Below are positions 54,596 to 64,000 of a stretch of DNA of 64,000 nucleotides, piece after piece (within the stretch, counting starts at the first letter, position 1; each line of letters starts with the position of its first letter). The DNA comes from Sphingobium psychrophilum. Lineage in GTDB: Bacteria; Pseudomonadota; Alphaproteobacteria; Sphingomonadales; Sphingomonadaceae. Position numbers and translations under genes: made by a program. The stretch is taken from contig NZ_JABBFV010000009.1 in NCBI RefSeq assembly GCF_012927105.1, forward strand, positions 1 through 64,000, written 5' to 3'. The notes beneath the pieces were generated by a model. That model searched no databases. It saw only the letters and a program-made list of their open reading frames with translations, and was not told the origin of the DNA.

Positions 54596-55077
54596 GCCTC
54601 GGTTATTACGTCAAAAGCTTCACCCTCTGGGAGTTCGTGAAGGCGCACTGGTTGACTTTGAAATATTTTTTCAAAGCCAAGGCGACGATCAACTATCCCT
54701 ATGAGAAGAACCCGATCAGCCCGCGTTTCCGCGGCGAACATGCGCTGCGCCGCTATCCCAATGGGGAAGAGCGCTGTATCGCGTGCAAGCTGTGCGAAGC
54801 GGTGTGTCCGGCGCAGGCGATCACCATTGAGGCTCAGCCGCGCGACGATGGTAGCCGCCGCACGACGCGCTACGACATAGACATGACCAAGTGCATCTAT
54901 TGCGGTTTCTGTCAGGAAGCCTGCCCGGTGGACGCGGTCGTGGAGGGGCCGAACTTTGAGTTCGCGACCGAAACCCGCGAGGAGCTGATCTACGACAAGG
55001 CCAAGCTCCTAGAAAACGGTGACAAGTGGGAACGCGCGATCGCCGCGAACCTTGCCGCCGATGCCCCCTATCGTTAA
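54592..55077 (+). CDS. nuoI: NADH-quinone oxidoreductase subunit I
   Basis: 161 residues with two [4Fe-4S] ferredoxin motifs, [12 protein letters not shown] near residue 62 and [12 protein letters not shown] near residue 101, binding clusters N6a and N6b. [12 protein letters not shown] is the conserved leader. Length is normal for the family. Confidence 0.97.
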   Translation: MSLGYYVKSFTLWEFVKAHWLTLKYFFKAKATINYPYEKNPISPRFRGEHALRRYPNGEERCIACKLCEAVCPAQAITIEAQPRDDGSRRTTRYDIDMTKCIYCGFCQEACPVDAVVEGPNFEFATETREELIYDKAKLLENGDKWERAIAANLAADAPYR

Positions 55078-55107
55078 GCCGCGCGCGTCAAAGGGAATAT
55101 TGCACCT

Positions 55108-55719
55108 GTGATTCACGTCCTCGCCTTTTACCTGTTCGCCATTTTGGTGGTGAGCAGCGGCGCGCTCACCATCTTGTCGCGCAACCCCGTTCATTCGGTG
55201 CTGTGGCTGATCCTTGCCTTCTTCAATGCGGCGGGGCTGATGGTCCTGCTCGGCGCGGAATTCATCGCGATGCTGCTTGTCATCGTCTATGTTGGGGCGG
55301 TCGCGGTGTTGTTCCTGTTCGTCGTCATGATGCTAGACATCGACTTTGCCGAATTGCGCGCCGGCTTTGTCAGCTATCTGCCGTTTGGCCTGCTGATCGC
55401 GTTGGTGCTGCTGGCGGAAATCGTGCTGGGCATCGGCCTGTGGAGCGCGGGGCCGATCGAACTGGCGCAACGCGCAGCGCCGACCGCGCCGGACGTGTCA
55501 AACATCAAGGCAATCGGCACGCTCCTTTATACCCGCTACATCTTCCTGTTCGAAGCGGCGGGCATCGTCCTGCTGGTCGCGATGATCGGTGCGATCGTCC
55601 TGACCCACCGGACCCGTGGCGGCACCAAGGGGCAGAATATCGCCAAGCAGAACCGTCGCCGTCCGCAGGATGCGGTCCGCAATATCAATCAGCCCATGGG
55701 GCAGGGGGTGGAGCTGTGA
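55108..55719 (+). CDS. nuoJ: NADH-quinone oxidoreductase subunit J
   Basis: 203 residues and five transmembrane helices. [20 protein letters not shown] and [15 protein letters not shown] are the conserved helices; the latter contains the pi-bulge region. The start is GTG at 55108, with AAGGGAA upstream. The C-terminus is basic. The stop overlaps the nuoK GTG in GTGA. Confidence 0.94.
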   Translation: MIHVLAFYLFAILVVSSGALTILSRNPVHSVLWLILAFFNAAGLMVLLGAEFIAMLLVIVYVGAVAVLFLFVVMMLDIDFAELRAGFVSYLPFGLLIALVLLAEIVLGIGLWSAGPIELAQRAAPTAPDVSNIKAIGTLLYTRYIFLFEAAGIVLLVAMIGAIVLTHRTRGGTKGQNIAKQNRRRPQDAVRNINQPMGQGVEL

Positions 55720-56021
55720 TCGGCCTTCAACATTATATGGTGGTCAGCGCCATCCTCTTCGTGATGGGGGTGCTTGGCATCTTCATCAATCGCAAGAATG
55801 TCATCATCATCCTGATGGCGATCGAGCTGATCCTGCTCAGCGTGAACATCAACCTCGTCGCCTTCAGCGCCTTTCTGGGCGATCTGGTCGGGCAGGTCTT
55901 CTCGATGTTCGTGCTGACCGTCGCGGCGGGTGAGGCGGCCATCGGGCTTGCCATCCTCGTCATTTACTTCCGTGGTCGCGGCACCATCGCCGTCGACGAT
56001 GTCAACCGGATGAAGGGCTGA
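55716..56021 (+). CDS. nuoK: NADH-quinone oxidoreductase subunit K
   Basis: 101 residues and three transmembrane helices. [19 protein letters not shown] contains the first conserved glutamate of the pumping path, and [13 protein letters not shown] the second. GTG 55716 overlaps the nuoJ stop codon; a longer frame upstream is only a nuoJ shadow. Ten bases separate it from nuoL. Confidence 0.95.
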   Translation: MIGLQHYMVVSAILFVMGVLGIFINRKNVIIILMAIELILLSVNINLVAFSAFLGDLVGQVFSMFVLTVAAGEAAIGLAILVIYFRGRGTIAVDDVNRMKG

Positions 56022-56031
56022 GCCTGAACTC

Positions 56032-58113
56032 ATGATCCAGCTTATCGTTCTTCTTCCGCTGCTGGCTGCTGCCATCGCGGGCCTGGGCAACAAGGCTCTC
56101 GGCAAATTGCCGGCCAAGATCGTCACCACTGGCGCGCTGTTCGCAGCCTGCGCCATGAGCTGGGCGATCTTCATTCCCTTCCTGCTCGGCCACGCCGAAG
56201 CATCGGTGACGCCGCTGTTCACCTGGATCGAAAGCGGCAGCTTCGATGCCCAGTGGGCGCTGCGCGTCGATACGATGACGGCGGTCATGCTGGTGGTCAT
56301 CACCAGCGTTTCGAGCCTCGTTCACCTCTACAGCTGGGGCTATATGGACGAAGAGCCGGATCAGCCGCGCTTCTTTGCCTATCTCTCGCTCTTCACCTTC
56401 GCGATGCTGATGCTCGTGACCGCAAACAACCTGCTGCAGATGTTCTTCGGTTGGGAAGGCGTAGGCCTGGCCTCCTATCTCCTCATCGGCTTCTGGTTCC
56501 GTAAGCCCTCGGCCAACGCGGCCGCCATCAAAGCGTTCGTTGTCAACCGCGTAGGCGACCTTGGCTTCATGATGGGCATTTTCGGCACCTATCTGGTGTT
56601 CAACACCATATCGATACCGGAAATTCTGGAAATGGCGCCGTCGATGGCCGGTTCGACTATCGGTTTCCTTGGCCACCGTTTCGACACGATGACGGTCCTC
56701 TGTCTGCTGCTGTTCGTCGGCGCGATGGGCAAGTCGGCGCAGCTTGGCCTGCACACCTGGTTGCCGGACGCGATGGAAGGCCCGACCCCTGTGTCGGCGC
56801 TGATCCATGCGGCGACCATGGTCACCGCGGGCGTCTTCATGGTCTGCCGCCTGTCGCCGATGTTCGAAACGTCGCCAACGGCGCTGACCGTTGTCACCTA
56901 TGTCGGCGCTGCGACATGCCTGTTCGCGGCGACGGTGGGCACCGTGCAGACCGACATCAAGCGCGTCATCGCCTATTCGACCTGTTCGCAACTGGGCTAT
57001 ATGTTCTTTGCGGCCGGCGTCGGCGCTTATGGCGCGGCGATGTTCCACCTCTTCACCCACGCCTTCTTCAAGGCGTTGCTGTTCCTGGGCGCCGGCTCGG
57101 TCATCCATGCGATGCATCATGAGCAGGACATGCGTTACTATGGCGGCCTGCGAAAAAGCATCCCCATCACCTTCTGGACGATGACGCTTGGCACACTCGC
57201 CATCACCGGCGTCGGCCTGCCGATTATCGGCGTGGGCTTCGCGGGCTTCTATTCGAAGGACGGCATCCTCGAAGCGGCCTATGCCGCTGGCGGGGCCGGG
57301 ACCGGGGCGTTCATCGTCGGCGTGTTCGCCGCGTTGCTCACCAGCTTCTACAGCTGGCGCTTGGTCTTCCTGACCTTCTTCGGCAAGCCGCGCTGGACCA
57401 AGTCGGAACATATCCAGCATGCGCTGCATGATGCGCACGGCCATAACGATCATGGTCACGACGATCATGCCGCCCATGCGCATAACGATCACGCCCATGT
57501 GGCGCATGGTCATGACGACCATCACGCCCATGATGCAGGCGACGGCACGGGTGGCTATCACCCGCACGAAAGCCCGCTCGTCATGCTGGTTCCGTTGATC
57601 GTGCTCAGCCTGGGCGCGGTGTTCGCCGGCTTCCTGTTCCACGACCAGTTCATCGGTGCCGAAGGTGGTATCGAATTCTGGAAGGGCTCGCTCGCGTTTG
57701 ACAGCCATCTGATGCATGCCGCGCATGAAGTGCCGACCTGGGTCAAGTTTGCACCGTTCACGGTGATGCTGACCGGTCTGTTCGTCGCCTGGCTGAGCTA
57801 CATCAAGAATACCGACTGGCCGCAGCGGTTCGTGGCGACCTTCACCGGTCTGTACACATTCCTGCTCAACAAATGGTATTTCGACGAACTGTACAACGTC
57901 CTGTTCGTCAAGCCCGCCTTCGCGATCGGTCGCTTCTTCTGGAAGGTCGGTGACGTCGGCTTCATCGACCGGTTCGGGCCGAATGGCCTGGCTGCGCTGG
58001 TCGTGCAGGGCAATAAAATTACCCGTCGGCTTCAGTCCGGCTACCTCTACACCTACGCGCTGGTGATGCTGATCGGCCTCGCCGCTGCCGCAACCTGGGC
58101 GATGACACGATAA
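56032..58113 (+). CDS. nuoL: NADH-quinone oxidoreductase subunit L
   Basis: 693 residues, the distal antiporter-like pump subunit. [18 protein letters not shown] near residue 140 is the signature helix; [27 protein letters not shown] is represented by HTWLPDAM and SALIHAA. A loop at residues 460-512 contains about 19 histidines interspersed with Asp, Ala and Gly, an unusual insertion before the long lateral helix region. The stop overlaps the nuoM start by one base. Confidence 0.96.
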   Translation: MIQLIVLLPLLAAAIAGLGNKALGKLPAKIVTTGALFAACAMSWAIFIPFLLGHAEASVTPLFTWIESGSFDAQWALRVDTMTAVMLVVITSVSSLVHLYSWGYMDEEPDQPRFFAYLSLFTFAMLMLVTANNLLQMFFGWEGVGLASYLLIGFWFRKPSANAAAIKAFVVNRVGDLGFMMGIFGTYLVFNTISIPEILEMAPSMAGSTIGFLGHRFDTMTVLCLLLFVGAMGKSAQLGLHTWLPDAMEGPTPVSALIHAATMVTAGVFMVCRLSPMFETSPTALTVVTYVGAATCLFAATVGTVQTDIKRVIAYSTCSQLGYMFFAAGVGAYGAAMFHLFTHAFFKALLFLGAGSVIHAMHHEQDMRYYGGLRKSIPITFWTMTLGTLAITGVGLPIIGVGFAGFYSKDGILEAAYAAGGAGTGAFIVGVFAALLTSFYSWRLVFLTFFGKPRWTKSEHIQHALHDAHGHNDHGHDDHAAHAHNDHAHVAHGHDDHHAHDAGDGTGGYHPHESPLVMLVPLIVLSLGAVFAGFLFHDQFIGAEGGIEFWKGSLAFDSHLMHAAHEVPTWVKFAPFTVMLTGLFVAWLSYIKNTDWPQRFVATFTGLYTFLLNKWYFDELYNVLFVKPAFAIGRFFWKVGDVGFIDRFGPNGLAALVVQGNKITRRLQSGYLYTYALVMLIGLAAAATWAMTR

Positions 58114-59660
58114 TGGACGGCTTCCCCATCCTTTCCCTGATGATGGCAGTCCCGATGGCTGGCGCCATCGCCTGCCTCTTCGCGAGCGCCAACAATGCGC
58201 GCTGGATCGCGCTCATCGCGACGCTGGTCGATTTCGTCCTGGGCATCGTCCTGTGGATGAATTTCGACCAGGGCGGCCTGCAATGGCAGTTTCAGGAATA
58301 TGCGCCGATCTTCGGTCGCTTCGCCTGGGCGCTGGGCATCGACGGTATCGCCCTGATGCTGATCGCGCTGACCGTGTTCCTGATGCCGATCTGTATCGGC
58401 GCGAGCTGGAACGCGATTACCAAGCGTGTCGGTGAATATATGGCGGCCTTCCTGTTCATGGAGGTGCTGATGATCGGTGTCTTCACGGCGCAGGATCTCT
58501 ACCTCTTCTACATCATGTTCGAAGCCGGCCTGATCCCGATGTATCTGATCATCGGCATCTGGGGCGGCGCGGATCGTATCTACGCCTCGTATAAATTCTT
58601 TCTCTACACGCTGCTCGGATCGGTCCTGATGCTGATCGCGATGATGTGGATGGTGCATGAGGCCGGTTCCACCGAAATTCCGGTCTTGATGGCTTATAAT
58701 TTCGATCCGCATGTCCAGACCTGGCTGTTCTTGGCCTTCTTTGCCAGTTTCGCTGTGAAGATGCCGATGTGGCCGGTCCACACCTGGCTGCCCGACGCGC
58801 ATGTTCAGGCGCCGACGGCCGGTTCGGTCATCCTGGCAGGCGTGCTGCTGAAGATGGGTGGCTATGGCTTCATACGCTTCTCGCTGCCAATGTTCCCCGA
58901 AGCCTCGGCGCAGCTTGCGCCGATGGTCTGGGGCCTGTCGATGGTCGCGGTGGTCTATACCTCGCTGGTCGCGCTGGTGCAGTCGGACATGAAGAAGCTG
59001 ATCGCCTACTCGTCGGTGGCGCATATGGCTATCGTCACCATCGGCCTGTTCGCCTTCAACCAGGCGGGTATCGAAGGCGCGATGATGGTCATGCTGGGTC
59101 ATGGCCTGGTCGCAGGCGCGCTGTTCCTGTGCGTCGGCGTGGTCTATGATCGCCTTCATACCCGCGAGATCAACCGCTATGGCGGCCTCAGCATCAACAT
59201 GCCGCGCTATGCCGTGCTGTTCCTGTTCTTCACCATGGCGTCGGTAGGCCTGCCGGGCACGTCCAACTTCGTCGGAGAATTCCTGGCGCTGATGGGCGTG
59301 TACCAGGCGTCGAGCTGGGTCGCGCTGGTCTGCACGACCGGGATCATCCTGGGTGCGGCCTATATGCTCTATTTGTATCGCCGCATTTGTTACGGCCCGC
59401 AGGTCAATGCCGATGCCGCCGCGATGCCCGATCTGTCGATCCGCGAATTCTGGCTGATGGCGCCGATTGCGGCGGTCGTGCTGTGGATGGGCGTCTATCC
59501 TGAAAGCTTCCTGGCCCCGATGCGCTCCGACATTCAAGCGCTTGAAGCGCGCCTCGCCCCTGCGGCTCCCGCAGGAGATTCCAAGATTAAGATGGGTGCG
59601 CCCAAGCCTGCGGGCGAGAGCCACCATGAAGAAGCCCCTGCGCACGGGGAGGCGCACTGA
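58113..59660 (+). CDS. nuoM: NADH-quinone oxidoreductase subunit M
   Basis: 515 residues, 14 predicted transmembrane helices. [19 protein letters not shown] has the essential glutamate, [21 protein letters not shown] is represented by HTWLPDAH, and [12 protein letters not shown] is also typical. The C-terminal 35 residues form a charged Ala/Pro/His tail ([12 protein letters not shown]). One-base overlap with nuoN (TGATG). Confidence 0.96.
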   Translation: MDGFPILSLMMAVPMAGAIACLFASANNARWIALIATLVDFVLGIVLWMNFDQGGLQWQFQEYAPIFGRFAWALGIDGIALMLIALTVFLMPICIGASWNAITKRVGEYMAAFLFMEVLMIGVFTAQDLYLFYIMFEAGLIPMYLIIGIWGGADRIYASYKFFLYTLLGSVLMLIAMMWMVHEAGSTEIPVLMAYNFDPHVQTWLFLAFFASFAVKMPMWPVHTWLPDAHVQAPTAGSVILAGVLLKMGGYGFIRFSLPMFPEASAQLAPMVWGLSMVAVVYTSLVALVQSDMKKLIAYSSVAHMAIVTIGLFAFNQAGIEGAMMVMLGHGLVAGALFLCVGVVYDRLHTREINRYGGLSINMPRYAVLFLFFTMASVGLPGTSNFVGEFLALMGVYQASSWVALVCTTGIILGAAYMLYLYRRICYGPQVNADAAAMPDLSIREFWLMAPIAAVVLWMGVYPESFLAPMRSDIQALEARLAPAAPAGDSKIKMGAPKPAGESHHEEAPAHGEAH

Positions 59661-61096
59661 TGATCGACTCCGCTTCCCTTCTGGCAGTATTGCCCGAACT
59701 CATCCTGACGGCGGGCGGCCTCGCGCTGATGATGGTTGCGGCCTTTGGCGGCGACGGCTCGGCCCGTGTCGTCACCTGGTTGTCGGTGGTCACGCTGGCG
59801 ATTGCCGGTGCGGCGCTGTCCTGCTCGCTCGCCCATGGTCCTGACGCCTTTGACGGCCTGTATCGCGCCGACGCCTTCTCGGTATTTGCCAAGGCGCTGA
59901 TTTACGTCGCGGCGGCGGCGGCCATCCTGCTTGCCCCGCGCTTCTTCTCGACCGACGGCGTGCCCCGCCCCGAATATCCGATCCTGATCCTGTTCGCCTC
60001 CATCGGCATGGGCATGATGGTATCGGCGGGCGACATGCTGACGCTCTATGTCGGCCTGGAGATGAACAGCCTGGCCTCTTATGTCCTTGCCAGCTTCATG
60101 CGGCAGGACGAACGCTCTTCGGAAGCGGGCCTCAAATATTTCGTGCTGGGCTCGCTTGCCAGCGGCATCCTCCTATACGGCATCTCGCTGCTGTACGGCT
60201 TTACTGGCAGCACGGCGTTCGACGGCATCGCCGTGGCGCTGGGCGAAGGCGTGTCGAAGGGCGAATTGTTCGGCCTGGTGTTCGTGCTGGCTGGCCTGGC
60301 TTTCAAGATCAGCGCCGTGCCGTTCCACATGTGGACTCCCGACGTCTATGAAGGCGCGCCGACCCCAGTTACGACCTTCTTCGCCAGCGCGCCAAAGGTC
60401 GCCGCGATGGGCCTGACCGTCCGTGTCGCTATCGAAGCATTGGGGCCGGCGGGTCTGGACTGGCAGCAGATCGTGATCTTCGTCGCGCTCGCCTCGATCC
60501 TCTTCGGCGCGGTCGCGGCGATCGGCCAGACCAACATCAAGCGTCTGATGGCCTATTCATCGATCAACAATGTCGGCTTTGCGCTGATCGGCCTGGCGGC
60601 GGGCACCCCTGCCGGTGTCGCGGGCACGATGAGCTATATGGCGATCTATGTCCTGATGACGATCGGCGCTTTCGCCTGCATCCTGCAAATGCGCGATGCA
60701 GACGGCAAACCGATCGAAACGATCGCCAGCCTCGCAGGCCTGTCTCAGTCGCGCAAAGGCCTGGCTGCGGCCCTCGCCATCTTCATGTTCTCGATGGCCG
60801 GCATCCCACCGCTCTTCGGTTTCTGGGCGAAATTCCTGGTGTTCGATGCAGCCGTTGCGGCTGGCCTGACCGCGCTGGCCGCCTTCGGCATCACGGCTTC
60901 AGTGATCGGCGCTTTCTATTACCTCAAGATCATCAAGACGATGTATTTCGACGAACCCACCGCCGCCTATGAGGCAAAGGGTGGTCCGGTCGAGAATATC
61001 ATCCTGACGGCCTGCGCCGTGGTGATCGTGCTGGGCTATCTGCTCAACCCCCTACTGGATCAGGCGAGCGCTGCCGCGGCAGCGTCGCTCTTCTGA
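59660..61096 (+). CDS. nuoN: NADH-quinone oxidoreductase subunit N
   Basis: 478 residues, the third antiporter-like pump subunit. YVGLEMNSLASYVLASF carries the key glutamate near residue 133, VPFHMWTPDVYEGAPTPV the second signature near residue 220, and MAYSSINNVGFALIGL the third. Last complex I gene; its TGA overlaps a probable CTG start of birA. Confidence 0.96.
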   Translation: MIDSASLLAVLPELILTAGGLALMMVAAFGGDGSARVVTWLSVVTLAIAGAALSCSLAHGPDAFDGLYRADAFSVFAKALIYVAAAAAILLAPRFFSTDGVPRPEYPILILFASIGMGMMVSAGDMLTLYVGLEMNSLASYVLASFMRQDERSSEAGLKYFVLGSLASGILLYGISLLYGFTGSTAFDGIAVALGEGVSKGELFGLVFVLAGLAFKISAVPFHMWTPDVYEGAPTPVTTFFASAPKVAAMGLTVRVAIEALGPAGLDWQQIVIFVALASILFGAVAAIGQTNIKRLMAYSSINNVGFALIGLAAGTPAGVAGTMSYMAIYVLMTIGAFACILQMRDADGKPIETIASLAGLSQSRKGLAAALAIFMFSMAGIPPLFGFWAKFLVFDAAVAAGLTALAAFGITASVIGAFYYLKIIKTMYFDEPTAAYEAKGGPVENIILTACAVVIVLGYLLNPLLDQASAAAAASLF

Positions 61097-61800
61097 CGCT
61101 GCCGCGCTTCGTCGAGGAAACCGGTTCCACCAACGCCGACATGCTGGCGTTGGCGGGGCAGGGGGCGGCCGATGGCAGCTGGTTGCGCGCCGGTCGCCAG
61201 ACTGGGGGCAAGGGGCGGATGGGCCGCGCCTGGGAAAGCCCGGACGGTAATCTCTATTGCTCCACGCTGGTCCGGTTGCAGCCCAACGATCCGTTGGCCC
61301 ATACGCTGGCGCTGGTTGCGGCCAATGCGGTCCATGCGCTTATTGCCCCGCTGTGTCGCGGGCAGGCGCGGATCAAATGGCCGAACGACATATTGGTCGA
61401 TGGCGCGAAGATCGCCGGCATACTACTGGAACGGGCCGGGGACGCGATCGTCGTGGGCATCGGCATCAATGTCACCGGCCATCCCGAAGGGCTGGAACGC
61501 CCGGTCACCAGTCTGGCGGCACAGGGCGCTGCAGACGCGCAGGCGAAGGTGCTCTATGCGCGACTTGCCCAGCTATTTTGCCATTGGCTGTCCATCTGGC
61601 GCGCCCAGGGCATCGATCCCATCCGCACCCACTGGCTGCTCAATGCCCACCCGACCGGCACGGCGATGCGTGTCGTTCAGCCCGATGGCGGGGCGGTCGA
61701 AGGCGCGTTCGACACGCTCGACCGGCACGGCATGTTGATCCTGCGCTTGGCGAATGGGCAGAGCCATGCCATTCACGCGGGCGACATCATTCTCAACTAA
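61093..61800 (+). CDS. birA: Biotin-[acetyl-CoA carboxylase] ligase, monofunctional
   Basis: About 235 residues without the N-terminal DNA-binding domain. [10 protein letters not shown] and [20 protein letters not shown] bind biotin and ATP, and [20 protein letters not shown] is the central signature. The first in-frame ATG is 61141, but it would delete the conserved ETGSTN segment. No ATG, GTG or TTG occurs in frame upstream, so a CTG at 61093 (overlapping the nuoN stop as CTGA) or 61099 is the likely start. The enzyme attaches biotin to carboxylase carrier protein. Confidence 0.88.
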   Translation: MTLPRFVEETGSTNADMLALAGQGAADGSWLRAGRQTGGKGRMGRAWESPDGNLYCSTLVRLQPNDPLAHTLALVAANAVHALIAPLCRGQARIKWPNDILVDGAKIAGILLERAGDAIVVGIGINVTGHPEGLERPVTSLAAQGAADAQAKVLYARLAQLFCHWLSIWRAQGIDPIRTHWLLNAHPTGTAMRVVQPDGGAVEGAFDTLDRHGMLILRLANGQSHAIHAGDIILN

Positions 61801-61810
61801 GGGACGAGCC

Positions 61811-62590
61811 ATGCTTCTCGCGATCGACGCGGGTAATACCAATGTCGTTTTCGCGCTGCTGGACGGGCGTGAAATCCGGGCACGCTGGCGAATCGCCACC
61901 GATCCGCGGCGCACCGCCGACGAATATGCCGTATGGTTGAACCAGTTGTTGCAGCTGGAAGGCTATGCCATTGCCGATGTCGATGCAGTGATCATCGCGA
62001 CGGTGGTGCCACGCGCGCTGCATAATCTTCAGGTGCTGGCCGACAAATATTTCAAGACCCCGGCACTGATTGCGGGCCAAGGGTCCGTCGAATGGGGCAT
62101 CGAACTGGACGTGGCCGAACCGGCGTCGGTCGGCGCCGACCGGGTTGTAAATGCCATCGCTGCGCACCACCTCTACGCAGGCGATCTGATCGTGATCGAT
62201 TTCGGCACGGCGACGACGTTCGACGTAGTGGATTATCGCGGTGCCTATAAGGGCGGTATCATTGCGCCGGGGATCAACCTGTCGCTCGATGCGCTGGTCG
62301 CGGCTGCGGCAAAACTGCCCAAGATCGCGATCGCGCCACCGCAGGATCGATCGGTCATCGGCCGCACGACCGAAGCGCAAATGCATATTGGCGTTTTCTG
62401 GGGCTACGTAGCGATGATGGAGGGGCTGGTCGCCCGTATGAGGGCCGAGATCGGCCGTCCGACCAGAGTGATTTCGACGGGGGGCCTGGCGGTCCTCTTC
62501 AATGACAATAGCGATATTTTCGATGCGATCGCGCCGGACCTGACGGTTCAGGGCCTCGCGCTGATGCACGAACGGAGTTTGAAGACATAA
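61811..62590 (+). CDS. coaX: Type III pantothenate kinase
   Basis: 259 residues. [18 protein letters not shown] is the phosphate-binding start of the acetate-kinase-like fold, [12 protein letters not shown] and [12 protein letters not shown] follow, and [15 protein letters not shown] binds pantothenate. It performs the first step of coenzyme A synthesis. ATG 61811 follows GGGACGAG; the frame is open to 61754 inside birA. The stop overlaps the next ATG by one base. Confidence 0.95.
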   Translation: MLLAIDAGNTNVVFALLDGREIRARWRIATDPRRTADEYAVWLNQLLQLEGYAIADVDAVIIATVVPRALHNLQVLADKYFKTPALIAGQGSVEWGIELDVAEPASVGADRVVNAIAAHHLYAGDLIVIDFGTATTFDVVDYRGAYKGGIIAPGINLSLDALVAAAAKLPKIAIAPPQDRSVIGRTTEAQMHIGVFWGYVAMMEGLVARMRAEIGRPTRVISTGGLAVLFNDNSDIFDAIAPDLTVQGLALMHERSLKT

Positions 62591-64000
62591 TGACACCCAA
62601 GGATGAACTGATTTTCCTGGCCCTTGGTGGGTCGGGCGAGATCGGCATGAACGTCAATCTATACGGCTGCCAAGGCAAATGGGTCATGGTCGACCTCGGC
62701 ATGACCTTCGGCGATCCGACCTATCCCGGCATCGAACTGGTGCTGCCGGACCTCAGCTTCATCGAGGAGCGGCGCGACGACCTGCTGGGCATCGTCCTGA
62801 CGCACGGGCATGAGGATCATATCGGCGCGATCCCCTATCTCGCTGCGGACCTTGGCGTCCCGCTCTATGCCACGCCCTTCACTGCGGGCCTCATCCGCCT
62901 GAAGCTGGAAGAAGAAGGCCTCTCGAAGGAGGTCAAGCTGCATGTGATCCCCAATGAAGGCAGCTTCAATCTCGGCCCGTTCGGCTTCCGTTACGTCCCG
63001 CTCGCCCATTCGATTCCCGAAGGCAATGCGGTGTTGATCGATACGCCCTACGGCCGCATTTTCCACACTGGCGACTGGAAGCTGGATGAACAGCCTCTGC
63101 TCGGCCAGCCCTCCACCCCGGCCGAACTGACCGCGATCGGCGACGAAGGCATACTGGCGCTGGTATGCGACAGCACCAACGTCTTCAACGACAAGGCCAG
63201 CGGGTCCGAAGGCGATGTGCGCGAAGGGCTGATGAAGACCGTCGCCGACGCAAAGGGGCGCGTGCTGGTCACGACCTTCGCCTCCAACGCCGCGCGCGTC
63301 CAGACGCTGGGCGAGGTCGCCGCGGCCACCGGCCGTAAGGTGTGCGTGGCGGGTCGCTCGCTCGACCGCATCATCAGCACGGCCGAGGCGGCCGGCTATC
63401 TCAAGGATTTTCCGCCCACCGTCGATTGGGACGATGTCATGCACCTGCCCCGCAGCGAGGTGATGATCATCGCCACCGGCGGCCAGGGTGAGGTGCGGGC
63501 AGCACTGGCCCGCATCGCGTTCGACAGCCATCCGATCAAGCTGGCGGAGGGTGATACGGTCATCTTCTCCTCCAAGCAGATCCCCGGCAATGAGATCGCG
63601 ATCGGCCGTATCCAGAATGCGTTGGCGCAGAAGAATATATTGATGGTCACCGACCGTCAGGCCGAAGTCCATGTGTCCGGCCATCCCGGTCGCCCCGAAC
63701 TCGAAGCCATGTACCGCTGGATTCGTCCCGAAATCCTGCTGCCGGTCCATGGCGAGCGCCGCCATATGGCGGAACAGGCGCGGCTCGGCATCACCAGCGG
63801 CATCCGCCATGCGGTGGTCCAGTCGAACGGCGATGTGCTGCGCCTGGCACCCGGCGCGCCGACGATCATCGGCAAACAGGACACAGGCAGACTGGTGCTG
63901 GATGGCGATGTCATCCTGCCGGCTGACGGCGCGACGATCAATGAACGGCGCAAGCTCGGCCTGCATGGCCAGATCAGCGTCGCCGTGGCAATCGACCGCA
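62590..64000 (+). CDS. rnj: Ribonuclease J (3' end beyond window)
   Basis: At least 470 codons are visible; the family is usually about 550 residues. The metallo-beta-lactamase motif is LTHGHEDHIGAIP near residue 70, and FHTGDWKLDE and VCDSTNVFN follow with further metal ligands. HVSGHPGRPELEAMYRWI and LPVHGERRHM belong to the beta-CASP domain. RNase J combines 5'-3' exonuclease and endonuclease activity in RNA maturation and decay. Overlap of TAATG with coaX. The gene runs off the right edge. Confidence 0.95.
   Translation, partial: MTPKDELIFLALGGSGEIGMNVNLYGCQGKWVMVDLGMTFGDPTYPGIELVLPDLSFIEERRDDLLGIVLTHGHEDHIGAIPYLAADLGVPLYATPFTAGLIRLKLEEEGLSKEVKLHVIPNEGSFNLGPFGFRYVPLAHSIPEGNAVLIDTPYGRIFHTGDWKLDEQPLLGQPSTPAELTAIGDEGILALVCDSTNVFNDKASGSEGDVREGLMKTVADAKGRVLVTTFASNAARVQTLGEVAAATGRKVCVAGRSLDRIISTAEAAGYLKDFPPTVDWDDVMHLPRSEVMIIATGGQGEVRAALARIAFDSHPIKLAEGDTVIFSSKQIPGNEIAIGRIQNALAQKNILMVTDRQAEVHVSGHPGRPELEAMYRWIRPEILLPVHGERRHMAEQARLGITSGIRHAVVQSNGDVLRLAPGAPTIIGKQDTGRLVLDGDVILPADGATINERRKLGLHGQISVAVAIDR

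Noticed and set aside
57409-57567. Short DNA repeats (CATGG/GATCATG units) considered as a CRISPR or regulatory array
   Set aside because: They are codon repeats for the His/Asp-rich loop of NuoL, irregular in spacing and inside an intact frame.
56002-59657. Two long antisense frames opposite nuoL and nuoM
   Set aside because: Compositional shadows of membrane-protein genes, rich in His, Asp and Arg, with no domain or start signal.
1-64000. CRISPR arrays, prophage genes, plasmid replication or conjugation genes
   Set aside because: None seen; apart from the edge IS fragment the window is core chromosome with small repeats.

Overview
The window is GC-rich and densely coded. It reads as chromosomal DNA of an alphaproteobacterium, most likely a member of the Sphingomonadaceae (Sphingobium/Sphingomonas type). 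Supporting points are a GAAC-N7-GAAC LexA box in front of an imuA-imuB-dnaE2 mutagenesis cassette, the 6S RNA between zapA and the 5-FCL gene, a nuoN-birA-coaX-rnj order, and short palindromic intergenic repeats of a kind common in sphingomonads. This is inference from gene content and order; no 16S gene is present.

Layout. 1-3325: end of an IS5-like element, then a TonB-dependent receptor with two palindromes 20 bp apart upstream. 3326-8713: SOS-controlled translesion cassette. 8737-10026: spermidine-synthase-like protein and a small DEDD exoribonuclease. 10054-24314: nine minus-strand genes in one probable operon (tldD-like with Tat signal, tldE-like, DUF4159, MoxR ATPase, DUF58, BatA-like, DUF4175, a GATase-like membrane protein, and a DUF3857/transglutaminase protein), which looks like an envelope-processing machine. 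24589-26165: tRNA-Pro, a degenerate RadC/JAB-like protein, thyA. 26285-30045: branched-chain 2-oxoacid dehydrogenase E1alpha-E1beta-E2, with a palindromic repeat element inside the E2 linker. 30087-33911: secreted protein, a frameshifted AI-2E family transporter gene, three tRNA-Asp copies, DUF2842, 5-FCL, 6S RNA, zapA and a small coiled-coil protein. 34104-40826: tkt-gap-pgk, a divergent MFS gene, fda. 41017-45523: thiE, L,D-transpeptidase, M23 peptidase, efp, a small secreted protein, suhB, ending in a strong intrinsic terminator. 45653-61096: complete nuoA-N operon for respiratory complex I, carrying two extra genes: a 49-residue membrane protein between nuoE and nuoF, and a secreted two-repeat cysteine protein between nuoF and nuoG. 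61093-64000: birA, coaX and the start of rnj.

The most interesting items are the two accessory genes in the nuo operon, the repeat element translated inside E2, the tetranucleotide-tract frameshift in the transporter gene, and the nine-gene TldD/MoxR/DUF58 operon. Many start codons were reassigned to GTG, TTG or CTG because they overlap the previous stop codon or follow a clear Shine-Dalgarno sequence.
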